DNA of 24,599 nucleotides from CAIOYC01 sp964243985 (GCA_964243985.1 CAXTHJ010000044.1:1-24599); one strand, 5' to 3'; counted from the first letter of the stretch, positions 16,774 through 23,670 are shown. Made by a program: numbers and translations. The notes: generated from the sequence alone by a model not told the origin.

Positions 16774-16839
16774 CTTGTTTCTCACCAATGTGAAATTTTG
16801 ATAATCAAATCTTGTAGCTGACCATTGGTGATAAACAAG
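16774..16839. promoter_or_regulatory. Candidate operator: 17-bp inverted repeat upstream of fic
   Basis: CTTGTTTCTCACCAATG (16774-16790) faces its complement at 16823-16839, one mismatch in 17. Between them a smaller dyad, TTTGAT-A-ATCAAA, spans 16797-16809. The arms lie immediately upstream of the fic GTG, so a bound regulator would block transcription or initiation. The arrangement suits binding by a dimeric winged-helix protein, possibly Fic itself. Confidence 0.6.
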
Positions 16840-16922
16840 AGTCGTTGTTACCCACCGAATCGCTTTTGTGAGAGTCAAGGGGCATACTCGCTCAGCACCT
16901 AGGACATGCGTCTAGCTTGTAA

Positions 16923-17687
16923 TTAGAACAATTCTGCTTGACCCTCATCGACACGCATGATGCCTAGCATTGTCCAAGTTTGCGGGCGTTTCGCCATCGT
17001 CCCCATGGCTATCGCCATGCCCGACTTGGGATATTCGACGTTGAACGTCTCACACATTTTATCGAGCGCGGCTGTGGTGCCCAACGACTGTTCAAAGCGC
17101 CAATACATGGCGTCCGTTTCCCAATCGCCACAGCCGCAGCGATGGGTGGTGCCACCGGCGTTAAAAACTGCCGAGAAATGAAATGGACACGGCGCGATTG
17201 GCTCAATGGCGGTTTCGAGTAGGGAGCCCTGAGTCAGCCGTTTTGTGCTTTTCTCCGCCTCAGCGGTGATTTCCTGCGGCGACTTAGCTTTATAAGAAAA
17301 GCGAAATTTACCCCGGTCTGGCCTCAGCGCACACAAGCTTTCACCTCGGGAAACAGCAGCGCTGACCGATGTACGCAGCGACCTTTCAACCAATCTGGAG
17401 CGATCCGCCTTTCGGAGTTCGCCGGCAACGGCTAGGAGGTCTTCCCAGACATGCCGGCTTTCAGACCTATGATCATTCGTTGGCCGCTTCGCGCTGTATT
17501 TGACCCAGTCCCACCTCTTAAAACGCTTTTCCGGCGGCAGTGCGCGATAGCGTATCGGAAAGAGGCGGCGCCACTCAGCATTGGCTGTCAGACCCGCTGA
17601 ACAAACAGTTTCGCCAAATTTTTGGCTAGGCTGCGGCTCTGCCTTCACTAAGATTACGACCTGCTCGTTGAACTCTAGAGCCGCCAC
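16923..17687 (-). CDS. Conserved uncharacterised protein with Cys-rich CxC/DWE region (DUF488 partner), 254 aa
   Basis: I do not know a function for this family. From memory, proteins of this pattern occur next to DUF488 proteins in unrelated bacteria. Visible features: a conserved N-terminus VVILVKAEPQPSQKFGETVC (10-29) followed by EWRRLFPIRYRAL and RFKRWDWVKY; a charged middle; then a candidate metal or zinc site CPFHF (167-171) and HRCGCGDWET (182-191); YWRFE (195-199); and a closing MGTMAKRPQTWTMLGI (228-243). No membrane segments or signal peptide. Start GTG 17687 has AGGTGA just upstream and lies inside the 3' end of the DUF488 gene (62-nt overlap), so the pair is almost certainly one operon. 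A nucleic-acid-related or sensing role is conceivable from the Cys pattern, but that is a guess. Confidence 0.75.
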   Translation of the reverse strand: MAALEFNEQVVILVKAEPQPSQKFGETVCSAGLTANAEWRRLFPIRYRALPPEKRFKRWDWVKYSAKRPTNDHRSESRHVWEDLLAVAGELRKADRSRLVERSLRTSVSAAVSRGESLCALRPDRGKFRFSYKAKSPQEITAEAEKSTKRLTQGSLLETAIEPIAPCPFHFSAVFNAGGTTHRCGCGDWETDAMYWRFEQSLGTTAALDKMCETFNVEYPKSGMAIAMGTMAKRPQTWTMLGIMRVDEGQAELF

Positions 17688-18129
17688 GACTCACCTGCAA
17701 ATGATCAACTTCCACGGGCATGACATCGTTCAATGCCTCAACAATCAAGGTCCGGTGACATTGTGTGGCGTCAGCCTCATAGCAAAGGAGGCAAACAGTT
17801 TGGCTTCCGGCCATCAACGATAGCGCCATTAGCGCATCTTGGGCCTCAGTTGTCGCAAGTTGCGCGGCATAGATTCGCCGAAAGCTGCTCATGAATCCCG
17901 CCCTTGCCGCAAGTCGTCCTTCCTTTGGGTCTCCCAGGAAGCGCAGATGGGCGTAACCTATGTCCCTCGCGGACAGCGCGCTTGACAGCGCGGTCTTTGA
18001 GAAGCCCTTACGACGGGATGCGGCTAAGGCGCGAACATCGACAAGAATATCGACGTTCTCACGCTCCAGCGTCTGGAGGAAGTCCTCCAAGTCGGCGCCT
18101 TCATATCCGATGGTTTTGACCTGCGGCAT
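17626..18129 (-). CDS. DUF488 family protein, 167 aa
   Basis: Cytoplasmic DUF488 protein; no established biochemical function. The family signatures are present: TIGYEG (6-11) at the first strand, LVDVRALAASRRKGFSK (29-45) and the Cys motif CLLCYEADATQCHR (113-126), which could bind metal or act as a redox or nucleophilic centre. The start is taken as ATG 18129 because an AAGGAG Shine-Dalgarno lies 6 nt upstream; a TTG at 18144 in frame is much less likely because it overlaps that site. The 3' end overlaps the Cys-rich partner gene by 62 nt, indicating coupled expression. The last 20 residues, encoded in the overlap, look non-conserved (RGGSRVQRAGR). It sits between Fic and a restriction-modification gene, suggesting a defence or stress context, which is inference. 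Confidence 0.88.
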   Translation of the reverse strand: MPQVKTIGYEGADLEDFLQTLERENVDILVDVRALAASRRKGFSKTALSSALSARDIGYAHLRFLGDPKEGRLAARAGFMSSFRRIYAAQLATTEAQDALMALSLMAGSQTVCLLCYEADATQCHRTLIVEALNDVMPVEVDHLQVSRGGSRVQRAGRNLSEGRAAA

Positions 18130-18311
18130 GGTCTGCTCCTTCAACTATGATGGTGCAGGGGACCAGCGCACTCATTGGTTAACGTCTATTAGGTTCTGAA
18201 AAATCGTCCGCGACCGAGTCAATTCGGCCACACAGCCCAGGTTGGTGTTCTACTTTTGTGCTATCCTACTTCCATCTGACCAATTCCCGGTCGGCGCTGG
18301 AGCATCTCCCC

Positions 18312-18521
18312 ATGTCCACCAAGCAACCCGGTCTGGATGGCCGTCATCGCGACGCTAACGGCCAGATCAGCCAAAAGCATGGAAATACCCGCGTAGATAC
18401 CCTCCGCGAAACCTACGGCGAAAACTTTGCGCCCGGCGTTCGCGGCGATATGCACTTGAGCAACCTTCTCAACCGCAAAGGTGTCGAGTCCCTAAGCCAG
18501 CTCTTGAAAAGGGGTGACTAG
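18312..18521 (+). CDS. Small conserved hypothetical protein (KQPGLDGRHRD family), 69 aa
   Basis: A basic 69-residue soluble protein with no signal or membrane segment. I recognise the N-terminal pattern KQPGLDGRHRDANG (4-17), followed by a conserved NTRVDTLRETYG (25-36) and FAPG (39-42), as a widespread family of unknown function that often rides on genomic islands. The start ATG 18312 has GGAG 9 nt upstream; the frame extends 18 codons further to 18258 but without a matching site and without the family's N-terminus. It is divergent from the DUF488 gene and ends 3 nt before the convergent stop of the next small gene. An antitoxin or accessory regulator is possible but unsupported. Confidence 0.7.
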   Translation: MSTKQPGLDGRHRDANGQISQKHGNTRVDTLRETYGENFAPGVRGDMHLSNLLNRKGVESLSQLLKRGD

Positions 18522-18524
18522 CCT

Positions 18525-18782
18525 TCACGCAGCCATCAACGCGAGCTTTTGAAGCTCGGCAGAAATATCATCGGTAGCTTCGGCTTTTTCAGTATCCGGC
18601 AGCCAACTGGCGATCTGAGGCAAAATCACGGCGAACCTCTGCTTCTCTTGTTCGGAGAGCGGCGCTTCGCCGGCTGAACGCAGGCGGGCCATGATTTCGG
18701 ACAGCCGCTGGCGCACGGAGTCCATATTGGGCGCGCTACAGACCGTTGCTTCCTGGGTTCCGAACATATCGAGCTGGCTCAT
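18525..18782 (-). CDS. Small hypothetical protein adjacent to R-M gene, 85 aa
   Basis: Acidic, helix-rich small protein beginning MSQLDMFGTQE, then VRQRLSEIMARLRSAG and QKQRF-like helical stretches ending in LPQIASWLPD and a final helix (AELQKLALMAA). The MSQLDMF opening and the phrase PQIASWLPD recall a family of small proteins of alphaproteobacterial islands, from memory only. Start is uncertain: ATG 18782 fits that opening and leaves 93 bp for a divergent promoter before the methyltransferase start at 18876, whereas ATG 18848 would leave only 27 bp. Neither has a good Shine-Dalgarno. It may be an accessory of the adjacent restriction-modification gene, by position only. Confidence 0.55.
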   Translation of the reverse strand: MSQLDMFGTQEATVCSAPNMDSVRQRLSEIMARLRSAGEAPLSEQEKQRFAVILPQIASWLPDTEKAEATDDISAELQKLALMAA

Positions 18783-18875
18783 CTTGTAATTTCTACTTGA
18801 TTCGGCCGGCGGCGCGAGGGGCTTGCGCAACGCAGTTGACCGGGCCATCCCTTGGTTGTGGGCGAGGGGCACTGA

Positions 18876-21311
18876 GTGGCTGGCGTTTCATCCTTATCTG
18901 ATGCGATCTCGGCCTTCGGTGTGTCCGTCAAGGCCAAGCTAAACAACCCGGCTATCGGCGGTGCGCCGGAAGACCAGCTTCGCGCGCCTTTGGAGGGCCT
19001 ATTCGGCGACTTCTCCATCCTCATCGGACTATCGGCTGGCGAAACGGTGATGGTAGGAGAAACCACGCTCTCCAGCCTCAAGACACGCCCGGACTACGCC
19101 GTATCGCGCAGCAACGCGCTGATCGGCTTCATCGAGGTCAAGGCGCCCGGCAAAGGGGCTGATCCGCGCCGTTTCTCCGACCCGCACGACAAGGATCAGT
19201 GGGAGAAGCTGAAGTCCCTGCCTAACCTGATCTACACCGACGGCGCGGCGTTCAGCCTGTGGCGCAATGGCCATTTGGTCGGAGCCATCATCGGTTTGTC
19301 AGGTGATCTCAACACGGCGGGGGCTAAGCTTTCGGCGCCTGATGGCCTTGTCGGTCTGATCTCCGACTTTTTGCGATGGAACCCCGTTGCGCCGCGTTCG
19401 CCCTCGGAATTGGCCGACACGAGCGCCCGCCTCTGTCGCCTGCTCCGCGATGAGGTTCAGGAACAGCTTGAGATCGGGGCCAAGGGGCTGAGCGAGCTGA
19501 AGCACGACTGGCGCCGGCTACTGTTCCCCCATGCGTCGGACGCGGAGTTTGCGGACGGCTATGCCCAAGCCGTCACCTTTGGCCTGCTGATGGCCAAGGC
19601 GCGCGGCCTTTCCCTGGCGAACGGCCTGGAGCCGGTCGCGCGCAGCCTGCGCAAGAGCAACTCGCTCATTGGGACTGCGCTTCGCCTGCTTACGGACGAG
19701 GCGGAAGAGGAGGCCGCTCTCAAGACCTCACTCGCCACCCTCGCTCGTGTGCTGGATGTCGTTGATTGGTCCAGGATCAGTAAGGGCGATCCTGAGGCTT
19801 GGCTTTATTTCTACGAGCACTTCCTCAGCGTCTACGACAATGATCTGCGGAAGAAGACCGGCTCCTATTACACGCCACCCGAGATCGTGACGCACATGGT
19901 GCGGCTGGTGGACGACGCTCTCCGACAACGGTTCGCCCAGCCCGGTGGCTTTGCGTCTCCGGCGGTCACGGTGGCCGATCCGGCGACAGGCACCGGCACC
20001 TTCCTTCTTGGCGTGCTGCGCCAGATCGCAAGCACGGCCGAGACAGACGGCGGCGCCGGGACTGTTCCGGGCGCTGTCAAGGCCGCGCTGACGCGGCTGA
20101 TCGGCTTCGAGCTTCAGTTTGGACCCTTCGCCGTTGCTCAGCTTCGACTGTTGGCGGAGATCGCAGACTTGTCGGAGGAAGACATAGACACGGCCGTGGA
20201 GGCGCCGCTTCGCCTATACATCGCCGACACCCTCGCCGATCCCGAGGAGGAGATCAGCGACCTCACCACCCTGGTCCGCCCGATCACAGAATCCCGACGC
20301 GCCGCCAACGCCATAAAGCGCGAGGAGCCCATTACCGTCGTGATCGGCAACCCGCCTTACAAGGAGAAGGCCAAAGGTCTCGGCGGTTGGGTCGAGAACG
20401 GCCGCGACGGGGTCCACCCTCCGTTGCAAACCTGGATGCCGCTGGCGTCATGGGGTGTCGGCGAGCACGCCAAGCACCTGCGCAATCTCTACGTCTACTT
20501 TTGGCGTTGGGCGACGTGGAAGGTTTTCGGCGAGACGGAAACGCCCGATACGCCGCCAGCCAGCGACCGCAAGGGTGTGGTCTGCTTCATCACTGTGGCC
20601 GGCTTCCTGAATGGCCCCGGATTCCAGAAGATGCGGTCGCAGCTCCGGCGCGAGACTGACGCCCTATGGGTGATCGACTGCTCGCCCGAGGGCCATCAGC
20701 CGCCGGTCTCCAGCCGAGTGTTTCAAGGCGTGCAGCAGCCGGTTTGCATCGTGATAGCCGCGCGCACAGGGGAAAAGGCGGTCGCCAAGCCGGCCAAGGT
20801 GCGGTATCGCGCGCTTCCGGTCGGACGGCGTGAAGAGAAATTCGCCGCCATGGCTATCATTGCGCTTGAGGATGACGGCTGGGTGGAGGCGTCGGACGAT
20901 TGGCGCGCATCCTTCCTCCCAAGAGCAGCGGAAGCCTGGGCCAGCAATCCAGCCCTCGACGATCTCTTTCTTTATAACGGTTCGGGCGTCATGCCCGGCC
21001 GGACCTGGGTTATCGCCCCAGATGCGGCGTCCCTGACCGACCGTTGGAAGAGGCTGCAAACAGAGAAAGACCCGGTCAAAAAGGCGACGCTATTCCATCC
21101 ACATGAGGGTGGAGACCGTGAAGTCCGTCGCATCGTTAGGGAGCCCTTACCGGGTCTTCCTCATCCGCCGCTTTCCGTAGCTGATGACAAAGCCCAGTCA
21201 GTCAAGCCGGTGCGCTATGGATTCCGTTCGTTCGACCGCCAATGGATAATCCCCGACAACCGCCTGCTTAACCGAGCCAATCCAACGTTGTGGAGAACCC
21301 GCTCCGATTGA
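18876..21311 (+). CDS. Truncated fused nuclease - N6-adenine methyltransferase (Type ISP/IIG-like R-M enzyme), 811 aa remaining
   Basis: Single-chain restriction-modification enzyme. N-terminal nuclease: RPD (71-73) followed by EVK (87-89) is a PD-(D/E)XK pattern. A helical linker leads to an adenine methyltransferase core: GSYYTPPEIV (329-338), SAM-binding DPATGTGTFL (368-377) and catalytic NPPY (492-495). There is no helicase, unlike classical Type ISP enzymes of about 1500 residues. Beyond 650 it enters the Type-ISP-like C-terminal specificity region, with QWIIPDNRLLNRANPTLW close to the end, then stops at TGA 21309. From memory, homologues run about 200-300 residues further past this motif, and no frame downstream continues it, so the target-recognition part seems lost. 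Start GTG 18876 is divergent from the 85-aa gene. Activity is doubtful; unmodified-site recognition is probably gone. Confidence 0.85.
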   Translation: MAGVSSLSDAISAFGVSVKAKLNNPAIGGAPEDQLRAPLEGLFGDFSILIGLSAGETVMVGETTLSSLKTRPDYAVSRSNALIGFIEVKAPGKGADPRRFSDPHDKDQWEKLKSLPNLIYTDGAAFSLWRNGHLVGAIIGLSGDLNTAGAKLSAPDGLVGLISDFLRWNPVAPRSPSELADTSARLCRLLRDEVQEQLEIGAKGLSELKHDWRRLLFPHASDAEFADGYAQAVTFGLLMAKARGLSLANGLEPVARSLRKSNSLIGTALRLLTDEAEEEAALKTSLATLARVLDVVDWSRISKGDPEAWLYFYEHFLSVYDNDLRKKTGSYYTPPEIVTHMVRLVDDALRQRFAQPGGFASPAVTVADPATGTGTFLLGVLRQIASTAETDGGAGTVPGAVKAALTRLIGFELQFGPFAVAQLRLLAEIADLSEEDIDTAVEAPLRLYIADTLADPEEEISDLTTLVRPITESRRAANAIKREEPITVVIGNPPYKEKAKGLGGWVENGRDGVHPPLQTWMPLASWGVGEHAKHLRNLYVYFWRWATWKVFGETETPDTPPASDRKGVVCFITVAGFLNGPGFQKMRSQLRRETDALWVIDCSPEGHQPPVSSRVFQGVQQPVCIVIAARTGEKAVAKPAKVRYRALPVGRREEKFAAMAIIALEDDGWVEASDDWRASFLPRAAEAWASNPALDDLFLYNGSGVMPGRTWVIAPDAASLTDRWKRLQTEKDPVKKATLFHPHEGGDREVRRIVREPLPGLPHPPLSVADDKAQSVKPVRYGFRSFDRQWIIPDNRLLNRANPTLWRTRSD

Positions 21312-21329
21312 ATTTGTGTAGAATTAACA

Positions 21330-21777
21330 ATGGCCTTTAATGTCAAACCCCTAAATAATCATCTATTGAATCACCTAGCTTTCTTTCTTGATTGGCAACC
21401 TGCCCGCCGACTCGATGTCAAGATTTTGGACGCAGATGGCACACTTGATGGGCCCCCGATTAAAGGGGGCGACGATTTGAGCCTAACGTCATAGCCGATG
21501 GTGACTGCAACGTTCTTGTCTCCGAACCGTGCATCGTCGCCTTACTCGTTGGGAGCGCACGAATGATTGCTCGTCTCGGCGATGACTTTGATGATCTGCG
21601 CGACTACCTACTATTCGCGGGGCCGCTATCCACTCCCATCTCACCCTCGGCGGCGTCGCTTTCAGGCGATGTTTCCAATGGCGCGCCTTCGGCGAGGCGG
21701 TGGCGACCGTTCACGACCCCTCTGAGACTCTCCAAGCGTCCGCTTTCAAGCGGGTGGCCATAGCTGGTTACGCTTGA
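21330..21777 (+). pseudogene. Decayed gene with two apparent frameshifts
   Basis: The 528-bp stretch 21312-21839 has no intact gene, but protein-like sequence moves through three frames. From ATG 21330, MAFNVKPLNNHLLNHLAFF continues to KGGDD near 21475 and then meets TAG 21492. A shifted frame continues as EPNVIADGDCNVLVSEP and then RMIARLGDDFDDLRDYLLF up to about 21620. A third frame gives HLTLGGVAFRRCFQWRAF and AVATVHDPSETLQASAFKRV, ending at TGA 21775. I do not recognise the family. It begins 18 bp after the truncated R-M gene, so the same rearrangement may have joined them. Confidence 0.4.
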
Positions 21778-21839
21778 GCCTCCCTATATAAGCGGTAGCT
21801 GCGTTCCTGTAGGCGCGTGGTGATGTCAGGAGACGAGGG

Positions 21840-22133
21840 ATGAGCGGTATTAAGCGTCACGGTGAAGACTTGGACGGGTTGCGACAGACAGCTCAGGATC
21901 TTCTAATTGAAACCGGCTACGCCAGCCGCTGTGAATATTGCGACGACGTTACGGACGCAGGTGCCGGCGACAACCCCGTGGAGGCTTACAAGCTCGGTAA
22001 TGCCCGTATCAGCGCAAATGAGATAGAGCTTTGCGGTGGTGTTACGCGGACTGACTTCAGCGACATGATTAAGGAGGAGCTGATTCAGCTACCATCCGAG
22101 TGTCATTGCGAGCACCAGATGAACAAGGACTAG
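21840..22133 (+). CDS. Hypothetical protein with paired cysteines, 97 aa
   Basis: Unrecognised acidic soluble protein. The ATG at 21840 has a good GGAG Shine-Dalgarno (AGGAGACGAGGG), and an AT-rich TATATAAG lies about 50 bp upstream as a possible -10 region. Cys pairs CEYC (31-34), a single CGG in the middle and CHCEH (88-92) near the C-terminus could form a metal site. No signal peptide or membrane helix. It is flanked by pseudogene debris on both sides, so it may be one of few intact genes here, or a recent remnant. No function proposed. Confidence 0.55.
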   Translation: MSGIKRHGEDLDGLRQTAQDLLIETGYASRCEYCDDVTDAGAGDNPVEAYKLGNARISANEIELCGGVTRTDFSDMIKEELIQLPSECHCEHQMNKD

Positions 22134-22290
22134 AACTTCGGAACGGGTAGTCCGGTGAAGTCTGTCGTATTGCACTTTGCAGTGATCTTGCGCGCTCCAT
22201 CGCGATGAGTGCCGTGAACGGTGAGGGCGATTTCGAGCTTACCTGTGATGCGGTTGAGGTGTTTGGCCGACAGTGGCGGGCTCGCATACA
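22130..22290 (-). pseudogene. C-terminal fragment of an unidentified protein (antisense)
   Basis: Minus-strand frame ending at TAG 22130 reads ITGKLEIALTVHGTHRDGA and then KITAKCNTTDFTGLPVPKF, which has natural protein composition but no start codon; an in-frame TAA lies just upstream of about 22290. It shares its stop region with the 97-aa gene on the other strand (stop codons overlap by 2 nt). Likely the tail of a lost gene. Identity unknown. Confidence 0.25.
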
Positions 22291-22400
22291 GTTACGTAGG
22301 CGAGATTGAACGTGGCCGCAGAAATCCAACGCTTAAGGTCGTAGAAGCCATTGCAGCTTCCCTAGCCGTTAATCCGCTCGATCTTCTTCAACCCGACTAG
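22248..22400 (+). pseudogene. XRE/Cro-family regulator remnant
   Basis: Frame 22248-22400 gives 50 residues whose last 40, GLAYSYVGEIERGRRNPTLK onward through VVEAIAASLAVNPLDLL, are the recognition helix and C-terminal helices of an XRE helix-turn-helix domain. The first two helices (the usual SQEELA region) are missing, so it is a truncated domain, not a functional repressor. It may be the relic of the island's own regulator. ATG 22248 has no convincing Shine-Dalgarno. Confidence 0.55.
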
Positions 22401-22479
22401 GCCGCCTCTTCGCTTGGACGTAGCCCAGCCCGTTTACGATAGCGTTGACTCGCACAGCCTGACGACAAACCGATGATTT

Positions 22480-22881
22480 TCACGCCCCGGCGGTCCAACG
22501 AGAAGCCGATTTGACACGCCTCATCTCATTCAATTTTCTCTTCGGCGGCCAAGCCGTTATCAAGCGGCACCCTTTGGCCATGACATAAATCCGTTCACCA
22601 ACGCTCGGGATTCTAATGGAATAGATGTCGCCTTTAGCTCGCCGCTCGATGAGCAGAGCTTTGCCCATTTTCAGCATTTTTGTGATCATCGAAAACTCGC
22701 CTGGCGCTAGGACTATTCCGTAGCGACGCAGCAACTGCGTGTGAAAATGCCAATGTTCTCGGCAGATCACGGTCCCGATCCAGCGGGCGTCGATCTCCTC
22801 CGCACCAACAGCGCTACCACTTGTAGGTAACTGCGCCCCCTGCGGCGCCCCATTAAGGCTCAAGCTTGGCACTGTTCCCAT
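22480..22881 (-). CDS. Hypothetical protein, 133 aa
   Basis: Unrecognised, basic. Start ATG 22881 (MGTVPSLSLNG) is preferred because GGAG lies 10 nt upstream; an in-frame TTG at 22932 would add 17 residues. The middle holds ICREHWHFHTQLLRRYG, then a compact sequence RRAKGDIYSIRIPSVGERIY followed by VMAKGCRLITAWPP, a beta-rich pattern resembling small proteins in which a 'r-IY-v-----r-yvv-----r-liT-lPP' layout occurs. It is divergent from the phage-tail-like gene across a 143-bp gap containing a dyad, so the two could be co-regulated. Confidence 0.5.
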   Translation of the reverse strand: MGTVPSLSLNGAPQGAQLPTSGSAVGAEEIDARWIGTVICREHWHFHTQLLRRYGIVLAPGEFSMITKMLKMGKALLIERRAKGDIYSIRIPSVGERIYVMAKGCRLITAWPPKRKLNEMRRVKSASRWTAGA

Positions 22882-22929
22882 CGTACGGCTACTCCATTTC
22901 GACAACCTTGAATGATCTCGGTATGCAGC

Positions 22930-22969
22930 CAATATTCTTGCAATATCTCAAGCACATGATAGAATATTG
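22930..22969 (+). promoter_or_regulatory. Promoter with overlapping dyad upstream of the 158-aa gene
   Basis: TTGCAA (22938-22943), a 16-nt spacer and TAGAAT (22960-22965) form a plausible sigma-70-type promoter toward the gene at 23025. A perfect 9-bp inverted repeat, CAATATTCT (22930-22938) and AGAATATTG (22961-22969), brackets it, covering the edge of the -35 and most of the -10. This is a natural place for a repressor; the nearest regulator sequence is the broken XRE remnant 530 bp away. Confidence 0.5.
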
Positions 22970-23024
22970 CTGTTGATGGGCGGGGTCCGTCAACTCCCCC
23001 AGCAATCTATTTCCTTGAGGACAG

Positions 23025-23501
23025 ATGACACTGTCGACGCCATTCCCTTATTCTAGCCGTGCCCCAGCTCCCAATTCTCGCCGCCATAACTATCAACAAT
23101 GGCGGTCCGAATACCAAGCGCAAGCGACGCTGCTTGCGCGCTACCAGCAGGTTGTCCGTGACTTGCCGGAAGGCTTCGTCGAAATTGTGCTGCTCACTGA
23201 TGTTCCTTCGGCTGAAGGGGGCAACATCCGCGAACTGTCTGGCTATGGTTACAAACGACAATCCGCCAAGTTCGCTCCTACTCAAGCGCGCGGCGTACTT
23301 CGCAACTCCGATCCCATCCAATTTGATTTGATCGGCGAGCAAGCGCCTCAGATCAAGTGCGTCGGGGTGATGGTGGATGGCATGCTTTATTTCTATGGTC
23401 GACTGGACTCGAGCATCGGTGCGTTCTGCGACGAAGATGGCGCTTGGCCAGTTATCATCGGCCAGCAGTCGTTGACCCTCGCGTTCCGCCGCGAGGGCTA
23501 A
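23025..23501 (+). CDS. Phage tail-fibre-like protein, 158 aa
   Basis: The C-terminal two thirds follow a pattern seen in many phage tail/tail-fibre accessory proteins: ELSGYGYKRQSAKF (69-82), a spaced NSDPIQF, and GVMVDGMLYFYGRLD. In such proteins ELSGxGYxR...F and a later G-x-L-xx-YG-x-L are typical. The N-terminal 45 residues are polar and probably disordered or coiled. ATG 23025 has a GAGGA Shine-Dalgarno. It is alone: no baseplate, capsid or lysis genes are nearby. Either a relic of a prophage that used the same tRNA site or an exapted gene. The assignment rests on pattern similarity only. Confidence 0.5.
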   Translation: MTLSTPFPYSSRAPAPNSRRHNYQQWRSEYQAQATLLARYQQVVRDLPEGFVEIVLLTDVPSAEGGNIRELSGYGYKRQSAKFAPTQARGVLRNSDPIQFDLIGEQAPQIKCVGVMVDGMLYFYGRLDSSIGAFCDEDGAWPVIIGQQSLTLAFRREG

Positions 23502-23511
23502 TTGGGTGGAA

Positions 23512-23536
23512 GCCTGCGGCCCCTAACGCCGCAGGC
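23512..23536 (+). terminator. Hairpin after the 158-aa gene
   Basis: GCCTGCGGC (23512-23520), loop CCCTAAC, GCCGCAGGC (23528-23536): a perfect 9-bp GC stem beginning 11 nt after the stop codon. No T-run follows, so termination may be weak or factor-assisted, but position and stability fit a terminator. Confidence 0.55.
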
Positions 23537-23615
23537 ACATGCCGAGCACGCACAGTCGTAACCCGACGTCGTGAATTTGGACTAAATGCTGAACAAGAAG
23601 TGGCAACCCGTCGCT

Positions 23616-23632
23616 AGTTTGCCAGGCAAACT
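23616..23632. repeat. Palindrome near the tRNA-side island end
   Basis: AGTTTGCC-A-GGCAAACT, perfect 8-bp arms around one base, 38 bp inside the right island end. AT-rich DNA (including the palindrome TATATTAATATA) lies between it and the tRNA. Could be a recombinase or host-factor arm site or a hairpin ending the tRNA transcript; function unknown. Confidence 0.45.
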
Positions 23633-23670
23633 TAAATAAGATGCTGATTATATTAATATATGTTTCTAGG

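Noticed and set aside
21312..23670. Search for an integrase or excisionase in the island's tRNA-side end
   Set aside because: No frame shows the R...HxxR...Y pattern of tyrosine recombinases or a serine-recombinase N-terminus; only regulator and phage-like fragments are readable.
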